Shown here: piece after piece, positions 1 to 5,118 of the stretch
Layout: each line of letters opens with the position of its first letter
Numbering within the stretch: position 1 is the first letter of the stretch
Assembly: GCA_964502465.1 (NCBI GenBank)
Contig: CAZCWX010000606.1
Span: forward strand, 1 to 5,132
DNA from: CAZCWX01 sp964502465
GTDB lineage: Bacteria > Desulfobacterota > Binatia > Bin18
Length of the DNA: 5,132 nt
Direction: 5' to 3'
Position numbers and translations under genes: made by a program
The notes under the pieces: generated by a model
Databases searched by the model: none
The model's input: only the letters and a program-made list of their open reading frames with translations
Told to the model about the DNA's origin: nothing

Positions 1-46
1 GTGGCGCAGCCATCCTGGCTGCGTGCAGGCTGGAAGCCTGCTCCAC
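1..46. repeat. Double-hairpin palindromic repeat inside the cyclase gene
   Basis: Two perfect 7-bp stems lie side by side: GCAGCCA/TGGCTGC (6-12 with 16-22, loop TCC) and GCAGGCT/AGCCTGC (25-31 with 35-41, loop GGA). GTGG (1-4) and CCAC (43-46) can pair around them to close a three-way junction. On the minus strand it is read in frame as VEQASSLHAARMAAP, residues 200-214 of the cyclase. A weaker AAAGGG/CCCTTT stem (47-52 with 60-65) follows. The layout is that of a REP-like dispersed palindrome. The element may extend left of the window. Only one copy is visible here, so dispersal is inferred. Confidence 0.72.
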
Positions 47-643
47 AAAGGGAGAGGGCCCCTTTTCTTGCATTGCTGAAATAATCTCCAACCCTGTTTG
101 CACGGCGCGGCGGGCGTCGTCTTCATGCGCCACGGGATAACCAAAATAGGCCAGCAGCCCATCGCCCAGATACTGCGCGATATGCCCCTCATAGCGCCCG
201 ATGACTGATGCGCAGGTCTCTTGGTATGCGCGCACCACCTCGCGCAATTCTTCGGGATCAAGCTGTTCGGAGAGAGCAGTCGAACCGACTAAGTCACAAA
301 ACATCACCGTCAACTGTCGCCGCTCGCCCGAAGGGTGTTGGGTGCTCGGGGTTAGGGGCTGGGGACTGGTAACTGACCACTGACCACTGGCAACTTCGCT
401 GGTGCTTGTCTCCGATTCCCCGATTCCCCGATTCCCCGTTTCTGCCTTGTCTGAGGTTCCTGCCCACACCAGCATTTTGCCGTCTTTGTCGAGCGCCAGT
501 TCTTTGACCTCGATGAGTTCTTCCTTGAGGGCGTCAAGCATGTCCTCTGTGAGGTCAAACTCTAAGCGGAGTGCCCGATACGACACCCGCCCCTCACGCT
601 GCAGCCAGGTGAGCGTTTGCGCTACCACTTCAGAAAACTTCAT
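1..643 (-). CDS. Class III adenylate/guanylate cyclase, N-terminal part (runs off left edge)
   Basis: The reading frame starts at ATG 643-641 and stays open for 214 codons to the window edge, so the C-terminus is missing. Residues 1-60 (MKFSEVVAQTLTWLQREG, then VSYRAL and a basic/acidic helix) match the N-terminal module, probably winged-helix-like, that precedes the cyclase domain in many bacterial cyclases carrying a C-terminal AAA ATPase/TPR region. Residues 69-104 are a low-complexity linker made of DNA repeats. The cyclase domain begins at about 108 with RRQLTVMFCDLVGST, whose D117 is the first metal-binding Asp. The QYLGDGLLAYFGYP block follows, with D161 as the second. The family makes cAMP or cGMP from ATP or GTP; the substrate cannot be decided because the specificity residues lie beyond the edge. 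Residues 200-214 are encoded by a palindromic repeat and look inserted. No good Shine-Dalgarno precedes the start, but the family N-terminus supports it. It is transcribed divergently from the oxidase gene. Whether the protein is intact downstream is unknown. Confidence 0.88.
   Translation of the reverse strand, partial: MKFSEVVAQTLTWLQREGRVSYRALRLEFDLTEDMLDALKEELIEVKELALDKDGKMLVWAGTSDKAETGNRGIGESETSTSEVASGQWSVTSPQPLTPSTQHPSGERRQLTVMFCDLVGSTALSEQLDPEELREVVRAYQETCASVIGRYEGHIAQYLGDGLLAYFGYPVAHEDDARRAVQTGLEIISAMQEKGPSPFVEQASSLHAARMAAP
333..437. repeat. Heptamer and octamer tandem repeats in the cyclase linker
   Basis: From 333 to 396 the plus strand reads as degenerate seven-base units. Examples are GGGTGTT (333), GGGTGCT (340), GGGGCTG (355), GGGACTG (362), ACCACTG (376) and ACCACTG (383), with one extra base at 347. 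At 414-437 come three perfect copies of the octamer GATTCCCC. The block encodes the linker (about residues 69-104) between the N-terminal module and the cyclase domain. Gain or loss of a single 7- or 8-base unit would shift the reading frame. Confidence 0.75.
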
Positions 644-735
644 ATGCTGTTCTCATTCCGCGGACGACCTCCGCCCGCAGTACGCCTACCCCTCACGCAC
701 AGGTTCCCATATCCCAGTCTCTGTTAGCATCTGGT

Positions 736-810
736 TTCCCCCCAAAGGGGAAGTATCCTCGCCTATGTAGGCGGTTTATCACTCCCGTACAAGGGGAGCT
801 TCTTGCTCCT
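736..810. other. Cluster of short hairpins in the divergent intergenic region
   Basis: Three stems follow one another: TTCCCC/GGGGAA (736-741 with 747-752), CGCCTA/TAGGCG (760-765 with 768-773) and GGAGC/GCTCC (795-799 with 805-809). A fourth, CTCCC/GGGAG (782-786 with 794-798), shares bases with the last, so the two are mutually exclusive. There is no U-run, so none looks like an intrinsic terminator. The cluster may be a structured leader of the oxidase gene or part of a dispersed repeat. The remaining bases 644-735 show nothing recognisable. Confidence 0.4.
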
Positions 811-832
811 GCCATGAGCGATAGGCTATAAG
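803..832 (+). promoter_or_regulatory. Weak candidate sigma-70-like promoter for the oxidase gene
   Basis: TTGCTC (803-808) is separated by 18 bases from TATAAG (827-832), a 5/6 match to the -10 consensus; the -35 matches only in TTG. A second TATAAG lies at 834-839. Both -10-like hexamers arise simply because the heptamer array repeats ATAAGCT, so chance is a serious alternative. Confidence 0.22.
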
Positions 833-848
833 CTATAAGCCATACGCA
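814..848. repeat. Heptamer array, consensus ATAAGCT
   Basis: Five contiguous seven-base units start at 814, 821, 828, 835 and 842: ATGAGCG, ATAGGCT, ATAAGCT, ATAAGCC and ATACGCA. The array ends just before the GAGGGG Shine-Dalgarno (850-855) of the next gene. The unit is a rotation of the AGCTATC/AGCTATT units at 2719-2732, so the two arrays belong to one family. Confidence 0.75.
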
Positions 849-864
849 AGAGGGGACACCCATT

Positions 865-1575
865 ATGCCAAACAACAGTCCTTCCCCTGCTGTCATCGAT
901 GAAATCTGTGACTATGCACTGAAGGTTGCACCGGAGATTCCCTGGTTGGTTGAGCCACTCACCCCTGGCCGAGGGAGAGCGTATCTCCTCCAGCACATCC
1001 TGCGGAACCGCCTGCTCAGTTCAGTGATTCGTCCGGCGTGGGTGAGCCGCTGCCCAGACCTGGCCGTCGTGCGCAAAACCATCGGCCAGATGCGTGAAGA
1101 ACTGGTGCGTGACGATGCCATTGATCAGCCCCACACGACGCTGCTGCGGCACATGGGCCGTAACGTCGGCTTGACGGATGTCCAGATGGATACTGTCAAA
1201 CCTGTCCCGCTCGTCGAGGTCGCGTTTAATGTGTGGGAGAACATTGCTCGTACCCGTCACTGGATCGCTGGCTGGCTGGCGACGTCGGTCGATGAATTCA
1301 TCATTACCAATATGCCCAAACACAACTTCCAAGCCGAAGCCTGGAAGCGAGCCTTTGGACTCAACGATGATCAAGTCTTCTTTTTTACTTACCATACCAA
1401 GGCAGACGATGATCATGCCGGACGCACAGTTTGGGAGCCGATTGCACGGCATGTGATGAAGGATGAGGATAGGCGCGATGTGTTCAATGGGATGATGCTG
1501 GCACTTACTGCTCTGAAGTTGTTCTATCAAGGGATTTGCGAATTGGGGGATGCAATGGACAAGACCGAACGGTGA
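865..1575 (+). CDS. Haem-oxygenase-like putative diiron oxidase (TenA/PqqC fold)
   Basis: This 236-residue, probably cytosolic, mostly helical protein fits the iron-containing redox enzyme (HDO) group of the TenA/PqqC/haem-oxygenase superfamily in length and motifs. The clearest motif is VFFFTYHTKADDDH (171-184), giving H177-x3-D181-x2-H184 on the last ligand helix. E144, 33 residues earlier in SVDEF, fits the central ligand Glu. E78/E79 and H90 in the stretch ending PHTTLLRHMGRNVGL fit the first ligand helix. Known relatives (UndA, BesC, SznF, CADD) use two irons and O2 on fatty acids, amino acids or their own side chains. The ligands argue against TenA thiaminase or PqqC, which bind no such metal pair. 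The start is supported by GAGGGG at 850-855, nine bases upstream. The next gene encodes a second, unrelated diiron-type protein 357 bases on. The substrate is unknown. Confidence 0.8.
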   Translation: MPNNSPSPAVIDEICDYALKVAPEIPWLVEPLTPGRGRAYLLQHILRNRLLSSVIRPAWVSRCPDLAVVRKTIGQMREELVRDDAIDQPHTTLLRHMGRNVGLTDVQMDTVKPVPLVEVAFNVWENIARTRHWIAGWLATSVDEFIITNMPKHNFQAEAWKRAFGLNDDQVFFFTYHTKADDDHAGRTVWEPIARHVMKDEDRRDVFNGMMLALTALKLFYQGICELGDAMDKTER

Positions 1576-1586
1576 GGACGAAGGAA

Positions 1587-1628
1587 AGAATGCAGAAGTC
1601 AGAATGCAGAATTCAGAATATAAATTGC
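1587..1628. repeat. Heptamer array, consensus AGAATGC
   Basis: Six contiguous seven-base units start at 1587: AGAATGC, AGAAGTC, AGAATGC, AGAATTC, AGAATAT and AAATTGC. The array begins 11 bases after the oxidase stop codon and abuts the left end of the palindromic element. Its orientation is opposite to that of the array at 1854-1923. Confidence 0.75.
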
Positions 1629-1630
1629 AG

Positions 1631-1833
1631 TTAGTATGGTGTTTCGTCAGTTCTTTAGCAGGACAATCGGGCAAGGGTTGCCCTCTATGGAATGCGCCGC
1701 CCACGGCGGCGCTGTGGCTGACGCTAGTGCACTCTGGCCCGCTCCGCGCTCCGCGCGCAGACAAAGCGGCGTCAGAGCCGCCGCAGTCCATAAAAGCACA
1801 AATTGCCCACCAACTGATGAGACACGACACTAG
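1631..1833. mobile_element. Palindromic MITE-like element, about 203 bp
   Basis: The ends are imperfect inverted repeats: 1631-1652 matches the reverse complement of 1812-1833 at 17 of 22 bases. Further matching arm segments lie inside: GGGCAA (1669-1674) with TTGCCC (1803-1808), TATGGAATGCG (1686-1696) with CGCAGTCCATA (1782-1792, 10 of 11), and CTGACGC (1718-1724) with GCGTCAG (1769-1775). Local hairpins are GGGCAA/TTGCCC (1669-1683) and GCGCCGCC/GGCGGCGC (1694-1712, perfect 8 bp, loop CAC). A TA dinucleotide sits near each end (1632-1633, 1831-1832), as expected for IS630/Tc1-mariner-type insertion, but TA is too short to prove duplication. No transposase is present, so any movement would be in trans. 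Open frames across it are by-products of the GC-rich palindrome. Confidence 0.62.
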
Positions 1834-1853
1834 GAAATCACAATGCTCCTTTT

Positions 1854-1923
1854 CTTCTGGCTTCTGGCTCCTGGATTCTGAATTCTTGCTAATGTCTTCT
1901 GCCTCCTCAATTCCCTATTACTG
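1854..1923. repeat. Heptamer array, consensus CTTCTGG/ATTCTGA
   Basis: Seven-base units run in register from 1854: CTTCTGG, CTTCTGG, CTCCTGG, ATTCTGA, ATTCTTG. The phase then continues more weakly (CTAATGT, CTTCTGC, CTCCTCA, ATTCCCT, ATTACTG) to 1923. The array is the reverse-complement counterpart of the one at 1587-1628: ATTCTGAATTCT (1875-1886) pairs perfectly with AGAATTCAGAAT (1608-1619). The Shine-Dalgarno GGAG (1923-1926) of the next gene starts where the array ends. Confidence 0.7.
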
Positions 1924-1932
1924 GAGATTGTT

Positions 1933-2709
1933 ATGGCTGTGAACGAAAATCTCAAACGTTTAGTCGATCTGGCGGCTCCCTACTGGGCCGGTGAGGCTGA
2001 GGTGGTGTGGAGCTATTTTCAGAGTCCGACTCGGACCAAAGAAACTGATTTGCTGTGGTTGCGCTGCCAGTGTTTCAAGGAAATTTGGGGGTCCGGGGTG
2101 GGAGATAAGAAGAAAGGGCTCTTTCAAGGTCCGGTGGCCTATCTCAGCGAGGTCTTTCGCAAAATCGATACTGACGTTGATCGGCACGAAGTCTTGGATG
2201 TGATTGATGACCTACGCACCGAATTTTTTCATTACTGCTTGTTTGCCGATATCTATGATTTTTTGAGTGGAGAGAAGCTCAACCCACAGCAACTCATTGG
2301 GTGGGAGGCTGATAACGAACTGGCACGGATTCGCTATGAGTATCGTGAGCAGCGCGGCAAACTCGGCTACTTTGCCGTCCGTTTCACTGAAGGTGGCTAC
2401 TGCAGCATGTACTCCGCTGGGATGCGGCTTGCCGGCACCGGTGAGTTGAACGATCGCATCGCTAACGCATGTGCGCAAGTGTACAACGACGAGATTGGGC
2501 ACATGCGCTCTGGGTTTGTCGGACTGTCGAAACAAGATCTCTCTCCAGCAGAATGGGCTGAGATTGCTGACATGACCAGAAAGATTCTGTTGCAACGCAT
2601 TCACATGCGCAACGAACAGTTCAGCTTTCCGCTTTCAATCGACCGCATCCGAGCGATTGATGCTGGCGATATCACGCCAACAAAGTTTGATTACACAGGG
2701 CTTGAATAA
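1933..2709 (+). CDS. Putative ferritin-like diiron protein, family not recognised
   Basis: The 258-residue product is predicted largely helical and cytosolic, without signal peptide or membrane segment. It has two ExxH motifs spaced as in four-helix diiron carboxylate proteins: E97-F-F-H100 (TEFFHYCLFADIYDF) and E187-I-G-H190 (VYNDEIGHMRSGF). E153 in RFTEGGYCSMYSAG could be the third-helix ligand, and E37 or E50 the first-helix one. This Glu/ExxH-Glu/ExxH order is the ferritin/rubrerythrin/monooxygenase pattern, so an O2-activating or iron-handling role is plausible; it remains an inference from motifs. I do not recognise the exact family. It shows no evident relation to the preceding oxidase, whose HxxxDxxH layout is different. 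GGAG at 1923-1926 lies six bases before the ATG and fixes the start. The tail (about residues 225-258), containing PLSIDRIRAID, lies outside the putative bundle. Confidence 0.68.
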   Translation: MAVNENLKRLVDLAAPYWAGEAEVVWSYFQSPTRTKETDLLWLRCQCFKEIWGSGVGDKKKGLFQGPVAYLSEVFRKIDTDVDRHEVLDVIDDLRTEFFHYCLFADIYDFLSGEKLNPQQLIGWEADNELARIRYEYREQRGKLGYFAVRFTEGGYCSMYSAGMRLAGTGELNDRIANACAQVYNDEIGHMRSGFVGLSKQDLSPAEWAEIADMTRKILLQRIHMRNEQFSFPLSIDRIRAIDAGDITPTKFDYTGLE

Positions 2710-2711
2710 GA

Positions 2712-2792
2712 AGCTTTTAGCTATCAGCTATTAGCATTTAGCAAAAACCGGTTTGTCCTTTTTGGCTGACAACTGACTGCTGAAAGCTGGCC
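2712..2792. repeat. Imperfect palindrome built from two facing heptamer arrays
   Basis: Left array: AGCTTTT, AGCTATC, AGCTATT, AGCATTT, AGCAAAA in register from 2712 to 2746. Right array: GCTGACA, ACTGACT, GCTGAAA, GCTGGCC from 2765 to 2792, which on the other strand reads as AGCTTTC, AGCAGTC and AGTTGTC, the same family. Between them are the 10-bp palindrome AAACCGGTTT (2745-2754) and a TTTTT run (2759-2763) that can pair with AAAAA (2743-2747). The whole can fold back on itself. It lies three bases after the ferritin-like stop codon and could act as an mRNA-stabilising or attenuating structure, but it is not a classic terminator. Confidence 0.7.
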
Positions 2793-2799
2793 GCTTCCT

Positions 2800-3024
2800 A
2801 TGAAAGAACCAGTACAACTCTGGATCTGGTTGATCATCGCAGTTCTTCTCTTCTTGTGCGTGCCGTATTTCTTTGCTGGCACCTATGAGCCGCTCATTTT
2901 TGGCCTGCCGCTCTGGTTTCTCACTGCATTGGTGGCCTCTCTGGTGCTCACGGGCTTGACGATGTATGTCGTGCTGCGTCAGTGGTGGCTGGCTGCCGTG
3001 GTCCTGGGGGAAAAGGAAGACTAA
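2800..3024 (+). CDS. Small membrane protein, DUF3311-like, partner of the symporter
   Basis: The 74-residue protein has two hydrophobic segments, about residues 8-27 and 34-58, joined by a short loop with the motif YEPLIFGLPLWFL (29-41). The P-x-x-FGLP-x-W/F signature after the first helix is typical of DUF3311 proteins, which are commonly encoded immediately upstream of sodium:solute symporters, much as YhdT precedes PanF. It probably sits in the inner membrane as an accessory subunit; the exact role of such proteins is not established. Its stop codon TAA (3022-3024) overlaps the ATG of the symporter by one base, implying translational coupling. The start has only a weak ribosome site (AAAG at 2783-2786), and the right heptamer array ends eight bases before it. 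The C-terminus (LGEKED) is charged. Confidence 0.78.
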   Translation: MKEPVQLWIWLIIAVLLFLCVPYFFAGTYEPLIFGLPLWFLTALVASLVLTGLTMYVVLRQWWLAAVVLGEKED

Positions 3025-4607
3025 TGCCAGCACAGTCCGGCCTGGGCTTCGATGCCTTAGTGATTCTGACGATTTATCTCTTGAGTAGCATTCTCATCGG
3101 TTATTTTGCGTACCGGGCTGGTGAGACCTGGAAAGCCAGAGACTATTTCCTCGGCGGGAAAACCACAGGAGCGATTGTTCTTTTCTTCGCCATGCTTGCC
3201 ACCAAGTTTAGTGGCAATACATTCTTCGGCCTGCCCGGCCAAGCCTATCGTGTCGGATTAATGGCTGTGACCCTGATTCCGTTTACGATCGCTATCACGC
3301 TGGGGTTTCTCTCCTATGCTCCCCGTCTCTACGTCCTCTCCAAAAAATATGACTATCTGACGCCTGCGGACTTTTATGCCGACCGATTTCACAGTCAGTT
3401 TCTCCGTTTGTGGGTCGCGTTCTTTCTGATCTTAACCGTGATCCCGTATCTCATGATTCAGGCGACGGCGATGGGACACGCCTTTGTCGGCTTTACCGGT
3501 GGCCGCTACCCCTTTGCTGCAGGGGTGATGTATATTTTCACCTTTATGTTGGCCTATGTACTGCTGAGTGGCTGGCGAGGAGTCGTGTGGGCAGAAGTGT
3601 TACAAGGTTCGTTGCTCTTGGGCGCAATCGTTGTTGCTGCCGTCGTATTAGTTCAAGGGGAAGGAGGACTCACCGAGGTCGTGCGCCAGGCGGTAGAGAT
3701 CGCCCCAGAAAAAGTCTCGGTGCCAGCCTCGCTTGAGACGCTCACCCGGTCATACCTATTATACATGCTGGTTTTTGGCATCGGCGGGGCCATGTACCCA
3801 CAGATCATCCAAAGTGTGTATGCTGCGAAGAGTGAGCGAGCGTTACGTCGCAGTGTCATGATGATGGTGCCGAATTATTTCCTCATCATGCTGTGCGTTG
3901 TTATAATTGGGTTGGTTGGGATTGTGCGTCTGCGTGATCTGGAGACGATTCAGGCGGATCAGGTACTTGGTCTTTTACTTGGGCAACAGGCTACGAGTGT
4001 GTATTGGATCTCTGTCGTCGTATTTCTCGGCGCGGCTGCGGCGATTATGTCTACGGCTGCTGGCGTGCTGCTGACCCTCTCTTCGATGGTCACGCATGAC
4101 CTTTATCGTCAATTTGTTCGACCACAGGCAAGTGAGGATGAAATTGCCACCGTTAGTCGGGTGTTCACCGTGTTGATTCTGGTCGTTGTGACAGCCCTTT
4201 CCCTACAACCGCTGACGACGCTGTGGCAGCTCACGATTATCAAGTTTGAATTTCTCATGCAGTTATATTTGCCGCTTATCTTGGGACTCTACTGGCCGCG
4301 CTTTTCGCGGGAGGCTGCGATTGCTGGCCTGATGACAGGTACGCTCACTGTGAGCAGTATGATGCTCACAGGAGTAGGGCACATCTGGGTATTCGATGCC
4401 GGTGTATGTGGTTTTGTCCTGAACGGCTTAGCCTGTGTAAGCGTATGCCTGTTGATGGAGCTGAGCGAGGTTGAGCAGAAACGAGTTCACAAACGTTTCT
4501 TTACGCTTTTTGAGCGAGCGACAGCGGGAGCAGTTGAGAACGCCGATCAGCTTGTCTTTCCTGTGAAACCGCCGTCGGCCACATTGAGTCAGCGCATACC
4601 AGATTAG
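3024..4607 (+). CDS. Sodium:solute symporter (SSS family), substrate unknown
   Basis: The product, 527 residues from ATG 3024, has about 13 hydrophobic segments, the usual SSS (LeuT-fold) topology. The first span is about residues 9-30 and the last ends near 480, before a hydrophilic tail. The family signature is the GAAAAIMSTAAGVLLTLSS block (336-354) followed by MVTHDLYR. A340, S343 and T344 match the A-x-x-S-T/S Na2 sodium-site pattern of PutP and vSGLT. The second span contains FSGNTFFGLPG (62-72), the core-helix-1 motif. K61 occupies what I align with the Asp55 position of PutP. Family members take up organic acids, amino acids, sugars or vitamins with Na+. A GTG at 2982 in the same frame is less likely: AAGGA (3013-3017) is correctly placed for 3024, and the ATG overlaps the upstream stop (TAATG). 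The SnoaL-like gene follows after 34 bases. Confidence 0.9.
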   Translation: MPAQSGLGFDALVILTIYLLSSILIGYFAYRAGETWKARDYFLGGKTTGAIVLFFAMLATKFSGNTFFGLPGQAYRVGLMAVTLIPFTIAITLGFLSYAPRLYVLSKKYDYLTPADFYADRFHSQFLRLWVAFFLILTVIPYLMIQATAMGHAFVGFTGGRYPFAAGVMYIFTFMLAYVLLSGWRGVVWAEVLQGSLLLGAIVVAAVVLVQGEGGLTEVVRQAVEIAPEKVSVPASLETLTRSYLLYMLVFGIGGAMYPQIIQSVYAAKSERALRRSVMMMVPNYFLIMLCVVIIGLVGIVRLRDLETIQADQVLGLLLGQQATSVYWISVVVFLGAAAAIMSTAAGVLLTLSSMVTHDLYRQFVRPQASEDEIATVSRVFTVLILVVVTALSLQPLTTLWQLTIIKFEFLMQLYLPLILGLYWPRFSREAAIAGLMTGTLTVSSMMLTGVGHIWVFDAGVCGFVLNGLACVSVCLLMELSEVEQKRVHKRFFTLFERATAGAVENADQLVFPVKPPSATLSQRIPD

Positions 4608-4641
4608 CGGGTGTTCCAGAAGACAGAACGGAGAACGTACC

Positions 4642-5118
4642 ATGGAAAAGTCTGAGACAATACTTCAGGAACTCATCGATCGGGAAAAGCTTCGTGACAT
4701 CGTCCACCGCTACTGTTGGGCGGTAGATCGGGGAACGCTCCAAGAAGTCATGAGCCTTTTCCATGATGCGTGTGATCTCATCTTGGTACCGGGGAAACGA
4801 TACGAAGGCAGAGCCGCGGTACAGAAGTGGTATGACGGGTATATGCAGAACCGCATGAAGGTCCTGCGCCACCTCATCCATAACCAAGTCATTACCCTTG
4901 AGGGGGATACTGCAACATCAAAAAGCTACTTTGATGCGGTAGGCGACCTGAAAGGCGAGTCAATTGTTGTAGCAGGATTTTACGAAGACAGACTGCAACG
5001 AGTGGGAGGAGCATGGAAATTCACCGAAAAGGTCATCCGGCTCGACTTTCTTGTGCCGCTTCATGAAGGGTGGGGCGGCAAGAAGATCACGCGAAGCCTG
5101 ATGCCGCCTGAAGTTTAA
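4642..5118 (+). CDS. SnoaL-like / NTF2-like protein
   Basis: The 158-residue protein has the SnoaL-like layout of the cystatin/NTF2 fold. N-terminal helices (LIDREKLRDIVHRYCWAVDRG, 11-31) lead into LQEVMSLFHDACDLIL (33-48). The motif RHLIHNQVITLEGDTA (76-91) starts the sheet, followed by strands SKSYFDAVGD (93-102) and ESIVVAGFYEDRLQRVGGAWKF (106-127). The domain appears complete for this small family. Members are cyclases, isomerases, dehydratases (scytalone-dehydratase-like), dioxygenase beta subunits or non-catalytic binding proteins. D29, H77 and H80 are possible pocket residues, but none proves catalysis. GGAG (4630-4633) lies eight bases before the ATG. With 34 bases between it and the symporter stop, it is very probably cotranscribed with the transport genes, which suggests that it acts on the imported compound or a derivative. 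The final 14 bases of the window hold no feature. Confidence 0.85.
   Translation: MEKSETILQELIDREKLRDIVHRYCWAVDRGTLQEVMSLFHDACDLILVPGKRYEGRAAVQKWYDGYMQNRMKVLRHLIHNQVITLEGDTATSKSYFDAVGDLKGESIVVAGFYEDRLQRVGGAWKFTEKVIRLDFLVPLHEGWGGKKITRSLMPPEV

Noticed and set aside
402..770. Plus-strand ORF of 122 codons
   Set aside because: It is the antisense shadow of the cyclase N-terminus, Ser/Arg-rich with no domain, whereas the minus frame carries clear family motifs.
865..1575. TenA thiaminase or PqqC
   Set aside because: The HxxxDxxH metal motif and the Glu candidates fit the metal-binding oxidase branch, and no thiamine or PQQ genes are nearby.
1021..1830. Long minus-strand ORF of 269 codons across the oxidase gene and the palindromic element
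   Set aside because: It is antisense to a well-supported gene for most of its length and the rest is the GC-rich palindrome. No recognisable domain and no ribosome site.
1587..1923. CRISPR array
   Set aside because: The repeats are 7 bases, contiguous, degenerate and without unique spacers, and no cas gene is nearby.
1550..1942. Plus-strand ORFs of 130 codons (1550-1942) and 65 codons (1636-1833) in the intergenic gap
   Set aside because: They consist almost entirely of heptamer arrays and the palindromic element, and the longer one overlaps genes at both ends. Composition is explained by the repeats.
2743..2763. Intrinsic terminator after the ferritin-like gene
   Set aside because: The short stem is AT-rich and the T-run lies within the pairing arm, not after a GC-rich hairpin, so it does not fit the standard form.
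2982..3023. Upstream GTG start giving a 541-residue symporter
   Set aside because: The extra residues (MVAGCRGPGGKGRL) are an out-of-frame reading of the DUF3311-like gene. AAGGA at 3013-3017 and the TAATG overlap favour ATG 3024.
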